DNA of 64,000 nt from Rhizobium lentis (GCF_014200175.1 NZ_JACHBD010000012.1:124001-188000); one strand, 5' to 3'; shown: positions 34,501 to 42,816, numbered from the stretch's first letter. The notes: generated from the letters alone by a model not told the origin. Numbers and translations are program-made.

Positions 34501-35368
34501 GTTCCAGAAGTGGTCGGCCCGTGCGGCTGCCGTCAAGTTCACCAAGATGGCGATGTTCGGGGACAAGATCGACGCCGAGCGTCTGCGCGCCCTCGGGCTG
34601 GACAAGAAGGCTGTCGATCAGATCTTCGAAGCGATCAGGACGCATGCCACCTTCAAGGGCGGTGTGAAGTCCCCCTCGAAGCTCCAGAGCCTCGGCATCA
34701 AGAAGTGGGATGGCAACACGTTGGCCTCGTTCGAGGATGCGATGTTCCGGCTGAACCGGACGATGATCCTTGAGAACGACCCAGGCCAGATGCACCGCTG
34801 GATGGCTCACCCGATGGGCCAGATGATGATGCAGTTCCGCACGTTCGCCATGGCAGCCCACACGAAGGCGCTCCTTCAGGGCCTCAACATGCGCGATCTC
34901 CCGGCGATCAATGGCGCTCTGGCGTCGAGCTTCCTCGGTGCTGCAGTCTATGCCGGCCAGACGCACCTCAACCTGCTCGGCAGGAGCGACAGAGAAAAGC
35001 AGCTTAAAGAGCGCCTAACGTTGGAGAATCTCGGGCTTGCGGGGTTCGCTAGGTCGTCTGAGAGTGCGCTGGTGCCCATGTTCGCTGATATCGGTTGGCA
35101 GTTCTTCGACGACGCTCCCCTGTTCGACAGCCGTTCATCTGGCCTGAAGACCACAATGCAGGGGGCTCTGGGGAATCCCAGCGGTGATCTACTGTTCTCT
35201 GGTGTTGCTGCAGTCGGTGGTGTGACATCGGCGTTGGCCGGTGATGACTACTCCCGGGAGGACTACGAGAACCTCAGGCGGGTTCTTCCATTCTCCCGCA
35301 TGATGGGCACGGTCCAGTTCCTCAATTGGGCTGGTTCGGGCTTGCCACGTAGGGAACTTCGAGACTGA
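31595..35368 (+). CDS. T7 gp16-like internal virion protein with N-terminal lytic transglycosylase
   Basis: 1257 aa, against 1318 for T7 gp16. Residues 1-145 are an SLT-type transglycosylase: catalytic Glu29 in QIESGLNP, then STAGGLFQFIDGTW and YLAHQQGAGGA. Next come a Gly/Ala-rich hydrophobic segment near 295-355 (TAAIGAVTGGFGVPAAVAA) and a very long helical body with LMQFRTFAMAAH-type residues near the C-terminus, as in phage ejection proteins. In T7 this protein opens the cell wall and forms the periplasmic DNA channel. The frame is intact throughout. AAGGGA precedes the ATG. Confidence 0.88.
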   Translation: MADIRSIIIDAANRYGIPSQEALQMGQIESGLNPHAQNPNSTAGGLFQFIDGTWSKYGKGTSKYDPYANADAAMRLARDNINFLKSKLGRDITGGEMYLAHQQGAGGALNLLTNPDARAVDVTTHAAITGNGGNLDMTASEFASLWTKKMDGTTVGSGPSGIVMPGSMGNSQNPGDYSVHDQGRISASDVIPTMNLTRAEEVQQEKDRVAAQPSYGDAIATAVKNEWSVLTPFRALGHYDPEPDYKLTKEKLEAFGRNIPDDYLDEFEDAVSDEHAEAIRNRLLTQLEDNRKIASLGTAGTVISMGAALTDPGAIAATAAIGAVTGGFGVPAAVAARLGRVGLVGLAAAEGVAGNLATDIPLVAVDPTRDVSFDELKYSIGTGLVMGGTLGAFRRNPMLNEEAKQVARIGQRMQNEALAPANPGSVGAAAAMGDNFTRNDTANLIDDFKRLDPKGTFLNWRVDTVGQLMASKNPLAQTMARYLGEDGVRAQKGSGVVTEIAATERMQRRLRVAQVNWYRGYGDAWKKFRKANGISAFNSKDAELKFKDQIADYIREESPSARAQFPAEVKQAAGAFQAEMKSFWQEAQKLGITRSEHGVENYFPRYAHLAKATKLIRDVGYSMDRKGGLTDLFAGAILKKQPGLEPQIAKRMGYAILDRFQKLSSGEEMFGSGHLGFDLDDLEAELKNYLSDDEIANVKAWASRNEKNADEASGPARMKARIMLDENHFGEVWDKHGAPRQVSISDFYVKDPHTAFQLYARNMSGQLAMARIQVRDPETGSLLIDGIKNGNDWLKLKNQIKSVGEATGANNTLDEKNLDFLYSAITGTPLAGIDRGSDGATFLRMLRDFNFLRLMGQVGFSQVPEFGRVVAQAGIKTTFQAVPSFRHLLDMARSGKMTDEVAEELDAMGAFGSDYERTAHYLETDELGVPVTSGTDSTMQRVAGAVNPKLHAMNRFVSMGSGMAPINRVFQKWSARAAAVKFTKMAMFGDKIDAERLRALGLDKKAVDQIFEAIRTHATFKGGVKSPSKLQSLGIKKWDGNTLASFEDAMFRLNRTMILENDPGQMHRWMAHPMGQMMMQFRTFAMAAHTKALLQGLNMRDLPAINGALASSFLGAAVYAGQTHLNLLGRSDREKQLKERLTLENLGLAGFARSSESALVPMFADIGWQFFDDAPLFDSRSSGLKTTMQGALGNPSGDLLFSGVAAVGGVTSALAGDDYSREDYENLRRVLPFSRMMGTVQFLNWAGSGLPRRELRD

Positions 35369-35748
35369 CAATAGCGTGTCCCTGAGGGAAACCTTGGGGA
35401 CATGCTCATTCCCCCTCGGCCTGCCTTACCCTCACGACAGTCATTTCATGGTCATCGGGTTATCCGGGGGGCTGAGGAGGCGAAATATCTGCAGCAAAAA
35501 TTTCTGAGGTCAAATCAGATATAAGGAACCGGCAGTTCCCCCCGCTGCCCCGCTGTCCACACAATTCCACAGGCCCAGCCACGGCCGATCTGATAAAATT
35601 CCCTCTGATTACAATGGGTTATTGCATCTGATTCGCGGCATCGATACGATTCGTCTGCTGACTTGGCTGTTGTGCCTGTCGGCGTGAGCACGGTCTTTTG
35701 ACCGAGCCGTTGAAGCTTCTGATACCGCTCCACATCAGGAAACCACGG
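35369..35748. other. Intergenic region after the gp16-like gene
   Basis: 380 bp. GGGGA/TCCCC (35396-35413) and flanking CTGAGGG/CCCTCGG could form a weak hairpin that ends the ejection-gene transcript, without a T run. A 72-codon minus-strand frame (35515-35733) has no features and I do not call it. Nothing else is recognised. Confidence 0.4.
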
Positions 35749-36126
35749 ATGACATCAGCCGCCACCGCGCACGATCCTAGACCTATCCTCTTCAAAGCGT
35801 TCCAGTTCATAGAAAAGTTTCGCGAACTATTCCCTGACATTCCCATGCAGACCATTTCCGTCTTCCTCATCATCGCGATGAAACCCGGCATCTCTCAAAG
35901 GGAATTGCTGAAATTAATGGGCACCAGTCAGTCCGGCGTCTCGCGAAACGTGATGGCACTGGCAGACGTGAACCGTCATGGGAAGCCCGGTCTCGGTTTG
36001 ATTGTCCAACTGCGCGACCCCTTCGACGCTCGGCAGATTAGCCTTGGGCTAAGCCCCACGGGAAAGCTAATTGTTGACAGGGTGATTGCGTCGTTGAGCA
36101 AGGTTTGGCCAGAGACACGTCCGTAA
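35749..36126 (+). CDS. MarR-like winged-helix regulator
   Basis: 125 aa from the ATG at 35749 (preceded by CAGGAAACC). A MarR-type wHTH is visible: ISQRELLKLMGTSQSGVSRN as recognition region and a wing ending in LSPTGKLIVDRV. It is probably a local repressor; its target may be the recombinase gene 105 bp downstream or the region before it. An upstream TTG would add 17 residues. Confidence 0.72.
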   Translation: MTSAATAHDPRPILFKAFQFIEKFRELFPDIPMQTISVFLIIAMKPGISQRELLKLMGTSQSGVSRNVMALADVNRHGKPGLGLIVQLRDPFDARQISLGLSPTGKLIVDRVIASLSKVWPETRP

Positions 36127-36165
36127 GGGTATACCGCAGCGGACAGGATGAAATAGCTCGCTACG

Positions 36166-36231
36166 GTGTCCGATAGGGTTGACACAGGATTTTCGTACAC
36201 ATATCCATTCGGACGCAACCTTATCGGACAT
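36166..36231. repeat. res-like inverted repeat before the serine recombinase
   Basis: GTGTCCGATAGGGTT (36166-36180) and AACCTTATCGGACAT (36217-36231) are reverse complements with mismatches at only a few positions and are 36 bp apart. They directly abut the start codon of the recombinase. Such arms are typical of resolvase/invertase binding sites and would also let the protein control its own gene. Confidence 0.75.
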
Positions 36232-36879
36232 ATGGAGCGACCAGTGGCTACATTCCTTTACGCCCGCGTATCGACCTCAGAGCAGACGCTCGATCATCAG
36301 AAGACCCAAGCCGAGAAGTCGGGCTTCACCTTCGACCACGTAATTGCTGACCATGGGGTCTCTGGTGTGTCGGTGCTCATGAAGGATAGACCCGAGGGTA
36401 AGCGTCTTTTCGATATGCTGCGAGCCGGTGACACGCTGGTAGTGCGCTGGGTCGACCGGCTGGGCAGAAACTACGCTGACGTGACTGACACCATCAGGGA
36501 ATTCATTCGGCGGGGTGTGGTGATCAGGACCGTGATCAATGGCATGACCTTTGACGGTTCGACCTCCGACCCAATGCAGATGGCCGTCAGAGACGCGATG
36601 ATCAGCTTCATGGCTGCTTCAGCACAGGCCCAGGCCGAGGCCACGAAGGAAGCCCAGAAGGCTGGTATCGCCAATGCGAGGGACAAAGGCGACGACAGCT
36701 ACAAGGGTCGGAAGCCGAGTTACAGCCGCGAGCAATATACGACGGTGGCTAGCCTCCTCGGCAAGAACGCCAGCGTGTCTGAGATCGCCCAGGCATCGGG
36801 CCTTACCCGACAAACGGTCTACAGGATCAAAGAAGACCCCGCAGCAGCAGAAAAGGCGCTTGCTGTCTGGTCTCTTTAG
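36232..36879 (+). CDS. Serine recombinase (resolvase/invertase family)
   Basis: 215 aa. Catalytic Ser14 lies in LYARVSTSEQ; the conserved VVRWVDRLGRN and YADVTDTIREF segments and the long E-helix (MISFMAASAQAQAEATKEA) follow. A C-terminal helix-turn-helix (SVSEIAQASGLTRQTVYRIK) binds DNA. A GTG three codons downstream could also be the start. It may resolve dimers of the excised element or invert or delete DNA between its sites. Only one site pair is visible, at its own promoter. Confidence 0.93.
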   Translation: MERPVATFLYARVSTSEQTLDHQKTQAEKSGFTFDHVIADHGVSGVSVLMKDRPEGKRLFDMLRAGDTLVVRWVDRLGRNYADVTDTIREFIRRGVVIRTVINGMTFDGSTSDPMQMAVRDAMISFMAASAQAQAEATKEAQKAGIANARDKGDDSYKGRKPSYSREQYTTVASLLGKNASVSEIAQASGLTRQTVYRIKEDPAAAEKALAVWSL

Positions 36880-37016
36880 ACCGGCCTTCCTTCGAGGATT
36901 TGCGGGCGTTCGTTTCTCTTACCCTGATTATGTTTGTTTTCGCCTTCGGCCATTCCTGAAAACTCAGGGGTTGGAGCCAAGGGCCAACTCTCCCCACACC
37001 CCTCAAAGGAAACCTC

Positions 37017-37490
37017 ATGGACACCACAACTGCCCCTCAGCCCAAGCGCAAGGGCCGAGTGCCGAAGGACCCCAATTGCCCTAAGAACGCGGCAAAGCGA
37101 GCCGCATATCATCGCAAGATGCTTCGCCTGAAGGAAAACCCCGAGGCCTATCAGGAGCGCCTAGACCGGAAGGCGGCTTACCAACGGGCTTATCGTCAGA
37201 CTGAAGCAGGCTATGCGGTCGTGAAGGCAGCGGAGGAGCGTTGGCAAGCGGCGCATCCTGAATACGCCCGTCAGCAGTATCAGACGGTCATCAGACCCCA
37301 AGTAGTCAAGCGCATAGCTGACATCATCAACCGCTTCGATAGCTTGCAAGAGGACGGGCGCTTAGGCTTCGTCGAGTCGCTCTGTGATGACCGCCACGAT
37401 GACTACATCACTATGTTCGCCATGCAATGGGCCGCAGTGCGAGACAGAATTGTGCCGTATCTGGTCCAGCTCCGAGAAGAAGACGAGTGA
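37017..37490 (+). CDS. Hypothetical basic helical protein
   Basis: 157 aa. The first 80 residues are strongly basic and helical with repeated AAKRAAYHRK, DRKAAYQRAYRQ and PEYARQQYQ motifs, as in small DNA-binding or HNH-associated phage proteins. The C-terminal half is acidic and helical. I do not recognise a family. AAAGGAAACCTC precedes the ATG. It converges with the DUF4365 pair. Confidence 0.6.
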   Translation: MDTTTAPQPKRKGRVPKDPNCPKNAAKRAAYHRKMLRLKENPEAYQERLDRKAAYQRAYRQTEAGYAVVKAAEERWQAAHPEYARQQYQTVIRPQVVKRIADIINRFDSLQEDGRLGFVESLCDDRHDDYITMFAMQWAAVRDRIVPYLVQLREEDE

Positions 37491-37506
37491 CAGCCCTTGC
37501 TGTGCT

Positions 37507-38628
37507 CTACAGCAGTTCGAAGCTTGTTGTTTCTGTCAGCAGGCGGGGCTGACGGCCCTGCTTTAGAACTCCAGTAACGCGGACGTAAGCGCCCGCAGAC
37601 ATGTGAGCTTTGTCCGCTCTGAAGTAGCTGTCTGCATCAAGCACCGTCCGCGCTCGCACGGTCTCTCCTTCCGGTAGGAGGAGTGCCAGCACTACAGGCC
37701 CTGATCGTCTCCCATCCGTGCCCATCTCGCCTTCGAGGCGTTCCACCGTACCGACAAAGGTGTCAGCCTCGTCTCTGTTTTGAGTTGTCAGCTCTCTGCC
37801 TACTTCCTCGACTCTGGAAAAATAGTCTCGCTGGAATCGCAGGCGAGGGAGATTGTGAGCTTTTGGAGGTTCGCGCAGCGACGACCAATCAAAGCTGATG
37901 TCCAGCGCGTTATCGACTTGCTCGTCGTGCATCGCCACCAACGCTTCGCAGAGGTTGGAGGAGATGATGGGGGCCTTCGATGACTTCAGCTCGTCGACCA
38001 GTGTGTCTAGGTCGTCGCCTTCAATTGCCGAGACTAGTTCGTACAATGCCCGCTGTAGAGAAACCGTGACCTTCCGTACAAATGGCGCGTCACCTGAATT
38101 GAACTCGATCCTGCTTTGCGCGTCCATTGAGTTCACTGGGCACGATACGCTGAGGATGAAGCTCCCCTCCTCGGTCTGATTAAACCTTGCCTTATCGACG
38201 AACTGGCTGGCCTCAGCCAAGTTCAGTCGGGGGTGGCTCGTCCGAGGAAGGACGACTGTGCAGGCGGTTGCCTTAAGAAGCTTTTCCGTGCTGTTGACAA
38301 GTGAGGAAGCGAAGGAGAGGGGCAGCGATCTGTCATCACCGTCGAAAAACACCCTGAACCGTAGGACGTCATCACGGACTGTAACCAACGCCGCGAGAAG
38401 GGCTTGCCACTTAAGAGAGGCGATATCCGCGAATTTCTCGAGTGCGCCGCGCACCGCATCATCGTAGTCCGGAGTGATATCCATGGGGAAGACGAGCTGG
38501 CGCTTGGGGTACTGGTCGTTGGACATGGCGTAGAGACGATGCGGCATGGCCTCACGATTTAGACGCCATCCGCGAGCTTTTAAAAAGTCGCGAAGGTCTA
38601 CTGGCGTGACGAGGTGTTGGTCGCTCAC
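37507..38628 (-). CDS. Uncharacterised 373-aa partner of the DUF4365 protein
   Basis: The N-terminal part (DLRDFLKARGWRLNREA, then QLVFPMDITPDYDDAVRGAL) and a C-terminal OB-like beta domain (FVGTVERLEGEM ... SYFRADKAHMSAGAYVRVTG VLKQG region) are the best-defined segments. The middle is helical. I have no family name. Its ATG overlaps the stop of the DUF4365 gene by 4 bp, so the two proteins are probably made together and act together. Confidence 0.7.
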   Translation of the reverse strand: MSDQHLVTPVDLRDFLKARGWRLNREAMPHRLYAMSNDQYPKRQLVFPMDITPDYDDAVRGALEKFADIASLKWQALLAALVTVRDDVLRFRVFFDGDDRSLPLSFASSLVNSTEKLLKATACTVVLPRTSHPRLNLAEASQFVDKARFNQTEEGSFILSVSCPVNSMDAQSRIEFNSGDAPFVRKVTVSLQRALYELVSAIEGDDLDTLVDELKSSKAPIISSNLCEALVAMHDEQVDNALDISFDWSSLREPPKAHNLPRLRFQRDYFSRVEEVGRELTTQNRDEADTFVGTVERLEGEMGTDGRRSGPVVLALLLPEGETVRARTVLDADSYFRADKAHMSAGAYVRVTGVLKQGRQPRLLTETTSFELL

Positions 38629-39170
38629 AGGCTGCTTCCTTGATAGGTCGGCAGTTCAATTCGAGACAATGACGTCATCAGCTGGCTTAGGCTATTGGAG
38701 TCGAACAGCTGAGTTCGGGGCAAATATACGGTTTGGGTTTTCTCGTTCTCAGAAGGACCAGCTCCCCGCAAGCTTACCCAATACGCACACTTCCGCATAA
38801 GGAGCGCTTCCTCGGAATGGTGTAACCACTCTTCGCTCGTCTGGGGAAGGAAGAGTACCACGAGTATTCGAGGGGTCGCCACTTCAGTTGATCGTAGGTC
38901 ATCGTATCGGTTCAGCCCTGCGAGACTGTACGAAAAGGAATTGCCCACGATTGTCGGGGGTTTGACGGTAGCCTTCAGTTGAACCTTCAGGTCCACCTCT
39001 TGCAAGATACCGCCGTCGAAAGGCCCCCATGCGGTGATCTTCGCGTCGATGCCTGCGCTATCGTCGTGGCGGCTCGCCACCTCACACCCCATATGCGCCT
39101 TAGCTGCCACCGCATGAATGTATGCGTAGCTGAGCTCGGCTTCCACATTCTGCGAGGTTAATGGGCGCAT
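38625..39170 (-). CDS. DUF4365 (PD-(D/E)XK nuclease-like) protein
   Basis: 181 aa. DUF4365 features: SYAYIHAVAAKAHMGCEV, a nuclease-like Asp42 in GIDAKI, the QxK motif VQLKAT (Gln64, Lys66), TPRILVVLFLP, and the EEALLMRKCAYWVSLRGAGP region. The fold is related to restriction-type nucleases, and such genes are common in defence islands and mobile elements. Start at 39170 follows GGAAGG; an ATG 8 codons upstream (39194) is possible. Upstream gene of a coupled pair at the right end of the element. Confidence 0.82.
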   Translation of the reverse strand: MRPLTSQNVEAELSYAYIHAVAAKAHMGCEVASRHDDSAGIDAKITAWGPFDGGILQEVDLKVQLKATVKPPTIVGNSFSYSLAGLNRYDDLRSTEVATPRILVVLFLPQTSEEWLHHSEEALLMRKCAYWVSLRGAGPSENEKTQTVYLPRTQLFDSNSLSQLMTSLSRIELPTYQGSSL

Positions 39171-39269
39171 GTGCCTTCCGCTGTTAAAGAGCATAACCTA
39201 ACTGAAAGCCTTAAACGATTTGCTTATCTTATCCAGCCCTCACAGCGTCTTTAGGAAGGCAGCCGTAGC

Positions 39270-39294
39270 TTGGTCAGAATGATTGGTCAGAATG
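39270..39294. repeat. Tandem 13-bp repeat, right arm (candidate integrase arm sites)
   Basis: (A)TTGGTCAGAATG twice, in the same orientation as the pair at 26388. It lies 60 bp inside the right end; the left pair lies 57 bp inside the left end. This symmetrical placement suits integrase arm-binding sites. Confidence 0.8.
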
Positions 39295-39354
39295 AAAATC
39301 AGCAGCCGCTGTAAAGCGTTGATATGAAAACATAAAATCGACCGCTTGGAGAAT

Positions 39355-39430
<76 letters not shown>

Positions 39431-39529
39431 ATCAAAGGTGGTCCGGCGTGGCCGGTCCTGGGATACTCCAGAGGGCGTTCCCTCTGGGGTGGCGGCTTCT
39501 TACTTGCGGTTTTCGCAGATGGCAAGCCT

Positions 39530-39569
39530 AAAAAATCCGACCCGGAATTTTTTTGCAATCCGGGTCGGT
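39530..39569 (-). terminator. Intrinsic terminator of the TIGR02300 gene
   Basis: CCGACCCGGA (39537-39546) and TCCGGGTCGG (39559-39568) form a 10-bp stem. Read on the minus strand it is followed by ATTTTTT. Confidence 0.9.
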
Positions 39570-39579
39570 ATTTGTCCGA

Positions 39580-39963
39580 TCAGACTTCGTCTTCGTCGCC
39601 GGTCACGCCGATGATGTCGCTCATGTCGTCATCGTCATCGTCTTCGTCGGGTGTGAGGAAGGTATCGTCGTCGTCGTCGCCTTCGATTTCGACATCGTCG
39701 TCGCCGATATCGGGAATGTCGTCGCCGCCGGCGGCGTCATCGGCATCCTCGAGCGAAACCAGTTCGACTTCGGTGTTTTCGGTATCGACTTCCGCAACCT
39801 CGTCTTCCTCGGCAACGTCTGCTATCGCCGAGGTTTCCTCGAAGAAGGACAGGGGATAGGACTTGCCGGTATAAGGGGAAACGATCGGATCCCGGTTCAG
39901 ATCGTAGAACTTCTTGCCGGTTTCCGGATCAGTGCGCTTGGTTCCAAGTTCCGCTTTCGCCAC
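39580..39963 (-). CDS. TIGR02300 (FYDLN acid) family protein
   Basis: 127 aa. The N-terminus MAKAELGTKRTDPETGKKFY followed by DLNRDPIVSPYTG is the family signature (FYDLN). The rest is very acidic (runs of Asp such as DEDDDDDDMSD). Widespread in alphaproteobacteria, function unknown. It has its own terminator and is divergent from cmk. Confidence 0.92.
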   Translation of the reverse strand: MAKAELGTKRTDPETGKKFYDLNRDPIVSPYTGKSYPLSFFEETSAIADVAEEDEVAEVDTENTEVELVSLEDADDAAGGDDIPDIGDDDVEIEGDDDDDTFLTPDEDDDDDDMSDIIGVTGDEDEV

Positions 39964-40292
39964 TATAAGCCTCGTGAGAATGGCCGAATCCGCGATTCGG
40001 CAAAATGCCGTTCAAGCCGGCGTTCCATCGGAAATTATAAGCCGGTCCCCTTAATCGCTGCGGCTTCGCATGTCAAAGCCAAACTTTATGATCGCAGTGC
40101 CGGGTATTTCCGGCGCCGGCGGATGCCCGGCCGGCGCCTCTCTCGCAACGAGGCGCGGGGGCTGCGGAAGCGGGCGGAGACGGTCGGCGGAAAGGGCGGA
40201 CTTGCGAAGGAAATGCTGCGCCTTTACAAAGCATTATGCCACGTGTGGCGCCGCGTCGAGGCCGGTAAGCGCCCTGCTCCAGGATTGATCCC
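39964..40292. other. Region between the TIGR02300 gene and cmk
   Basis: 329 bp containing start signals for both genes and a GC-rich inverted repeat (GGCGCCGG...CCGGCGCC near 40110-40140). No aroA reading frame is found here, although aroA-cmk-rpsA is a common alphaproteobacterial order. The open frames present are Arg/Gly-rich and not coding-like. Confidence 0.55.
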
Positions 40293-40940
40293 ATGACGAC
40301 CAAGACTTTCACCATCGCCATCGACGGCCCGGCGGCGGCCGGCAAGGGCACGCTTTCGCGCCGTATCGCCGAGCATTATGGCTTCCACCATCTTGACACC
40401 GGCCTGACCTACCGCGCCACCGCCAAGGCGCTGCTCGACGCTGGCCTGCCGCTTGACGACGAGGCGGTGGCGGAAAAGATGGCGCGGGAGGTTGAACTTG
40501 GCGGGCTCGATCGCGATATACTTTCGCGACACGAGATCGGCGAAGCCGCCTCGAAGATCGCCGTCATGCCGGCGGTGCGACGGGCGCTCGTCGAGGCGCA
40601 GCGGCGGTTCTCGGAAAAAGCGCCGGGCACGGTGCTCGACGGACGCGATATCGGCACGGTCGTCTGCCCGGATGCGCCGGTCAAGCTCTATGTGACGGCA
40701 ACGCCGCAGGTGCGCGCGAGACGCCGTTACGACGAGATTGTCGGCAAGGGTGCGAAGGCGGATTTCGATGCGATTTTCGAGGACGTCAAGCGGCGCGACG
40801 AACGCGACATGGGACGGGCCGACAGCCCTTTGAAACCAGCGGTCGATGCGCACTTGCTTGATACGTCGGAAATGAGTATAGAGGCCGCGTTTCAAGCTGC
40901 GCAATCGATCATCGATGCAGTCTTGAGCCGAAATGCCTAA
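40293..40940 (+). CDS. cmk: Cytidylate kinase
   Basis: 215 aa with the P-loop GPAAAGKGT (residues 12-20), FHHLDTGLTYRATA and DGRDIGTVVCPDAPVKLYV, as in bacterial CMP kinases. It phosphorylates CMP and dCMP. Normal length. It lies 172 bp upstream of rpsA. Confidence 0.97.
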   Translation: MTTKTFTIAIDGPAAAGKGTLSRRIAEHYGFHHLDTGLTYRATAKALLDAGLPLDDEAVAEKMAREVELGGLDRDILSRHEIGEAASKIAVMPAVRRALVEAQRRFSEKAPGTVLDGRDIGTVVCPDAPVKLYVTATPQVRARRRYDEIVGKGAKADFDAIFEDVKRRDERDMGRADSPLKPAVDAHLLDTSEMSIEAAFQAAQSIIDAVLSRNA

Positions 40941-41112
40941 ATTCAAGCGATTTTGCATGCTGAGACGCATGGATCGCTTTTATGCAGCCTGAAATTCCGT
41001 CCAAGCGCCGGATTGCCTTCGTGAGAGAGGGCGGACTGGGTTCAGGCCCGTTCAACGCAAACCAACCGGCGCGCACGTGTCCGATTCCATCTCGGGACAC
41101 GCAGGAGATTTT

Positions 41113-42816
41113 ATGTCAGTAGCAACTCCCTCTCGTGAGGATTTCGCGGCCCTTCTCGAAGAGTCCTTTGCCAAGAACGATCTGGCTGAAGGCTATGTCA
41201 CCAAGGGCATCGTCACGGGCATCGAAAAGGATGTCGCCGTTGTCGACGTCGGCCTCAAGGTCGAAGGCCGCATCGCGCTTAAGGAATTCGGCGCCCGTGC
41301 CAAGGATGGCCAGCTCAAGGTTGGCGATGAAGTCGAAGTTTACGTCGAGCGTATCGAAAACGCGCTCGGCGAAGCCGTTCTGTCGCGCGAGAAGGCTCGC
41401 CGCGAAGAGAGCTGGGTCAAGCTCGAAGCCAAGTTCGAAGCCGGCGAGCGCGTCGAAGGTGTGATCTTCAACCAGGTCAAAGGCGGCTTCACGGTCGACC
41501 TCGACGGTGCGATCGCCTTCCTGCCGCGTTCGCAGGTCGATATCCGTCCGATCCGCGACGTCACGCCCCTCATGCACAACCCGCAGCCCTTCGAAATCCT
41601 CAAGATGGACAAGCGCCGCGGCAACATCGTTGTATCGCGCCGTACGGTTCTGGAAGAATCCCGTGCCGAGCAGCGTTCTGAAATCGTTCAGAACCTCGAA
41701 GAAGGTCAGGTTGTCGACGGCGTCGTCAAGAACATCACCGATTACGGTGCGTTCGTCGACCTCGGCGGCATCGACGGCCTGCTGCACGTCACCGACATGG
41801 CATGGCGCCGTGTGAACCATCCGTCGGAAATCCTGAACATCGGCCAGCAGGTCAAGGTTCAGATCATCCGCATCAACCAGGAAACCCACCGCATCTCGCT
41901 CGGCATGAAGCAGCTCGAGTCCGATCCGTGGGATGGCATCCAGGCCAAGTATCCTGAAGGCAAGAAGATTTCCGGTACCGTCACGAACATCACCGACTAC
42001 GGTGCGTTCGTCGAGCTGGAGCCGGGCATCGAAGGCCTGATCCACATCTCGGAAATGTCCTGGACCAAGAAGAACGTTCACCCCGGCAAGATCCTGTCGA
42101 CCAGCCAGGAAGTCGAGGTCGTCGTTCTCGAAGTCGATCCGTCCAAGCGCCGTATCTCGCTTGGCCTCAAGCAGACGCTGGAAAACCCGTGGGCAGCATT
42201 CGCCCGCAGCCATCCGGCCGGCACTGAAGTTGAAGGCGAAGTCAAGAACAAGACCGAATTCGGCCTGTTCATCGGCCTCGACGGCGATGTCGACGGTATG
42301 GTGCACCTCTCCGACCTCGACTGGAACCGTCCGGGCGAACAGGTCATCGAGGAGTTCAACAAGGGCGACGTCGTCAAGGCCGTCGTTCTCGACGTCGATG
42401 TCGAGAAGGAACGCATCTCGCTCGGCATCAAGCAGCTCGGCAAGGATGCAGTCGGCGACGCCGCTGCCTCGGGCGATCTGCGCAAGAACGCCGTCGTTTC
42501 CTGCGAAGTCATCGCGATCAACGATGGCGGCGTCGAAGTGAAGCTCGTCAACCACGAAGACATCACGTCCTTCATCCGTCGCGCCGATCTCGCCCGCGAC
42601 CGCGACGAGCAGCGTCCTGAGCGCTTCTCGGTCGGCCAGGTCGTCGACGCCCGCGTCACCAACTTCTCCAAGAAGGACCGCAAGATCATGCTGTCCATCA
42701 AGGCTCTGGAGATTGCGGAAGAGAAGGAAGCCGTCGCTCAGTTCGGTTCGTCCGACTCCGGCGCTTCACTCGGCGACATCCTGGGCGCAGCCCTGAAGAA
42801 CCGCGGCGGCGAATAA
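41113..42816 (+). CDS. rpsA: 30S ribosomal protein S1
   Basis: 567 aa with six S1 domains in tandem; repeats 3 to 5 show the NITDYGAFVDLGGIDGLLHV, NITDYGAFVELEPGIEGLIH and KTEFGLFIGLDGDVDGMVHL type strands. It binds mRNA and brings it to the 30S subunit. The ATG at 41113 follows GCAGGAGA. A strong terminator follows the gene. Confidence 0.98.
   Translation: MSVATPSREDFAALLEESFAKNDLAEGYVTKGIVTGIEKDVAVVDVGLKVEGRIALKEFGARAKDGQLKVGDEVEVYVERIENALGEAVLSREKARREESWVKLEAKFEAGERVEGVIFNQVKGGFTVDLDGAIAFLPRSQVDIRPIRDVTPLMHNPQPFEILKMDKRRGNIVVSRRTVLEESRAEQRSEIVQNLEEGQVVDGVVKNITDYGAFVDLGGIDGLLHVTDMAWRRVNHPSEILNIGQQVKVQIIRINQETHRISLGMKQLESDPWDGIQAKYPEGKKISGTVTNITDYGAFVELEPGIEGLIHISEMSWTKKNVHPGKILSTSQEVEVVVLEVDPSKRRISLGLKQTLENPWAAFARSHPAGTEVEGEVKNKTEFGLFIGLDGDVDGMVHLSDLDWNRPGEQVIEEFNKGDVVKAVVLDVDVEKERISLGIKQLGKDAVGDAAASGDLRKNAVVSCEVIAINDGGVEVKLVNHEDITSFIRRADLARDRDEQRPERFSVGQVVDARVTNFSKKDRKIMLSIKALEIAEEKEAVAQFGSSDSGASLGDILGAALKNRGGE

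Noticed and set aside
35515..35733. 72-codon minus-strand frame after the gp16-like gene
   Set aside because: No recognisable composition, no ribosome binding site.
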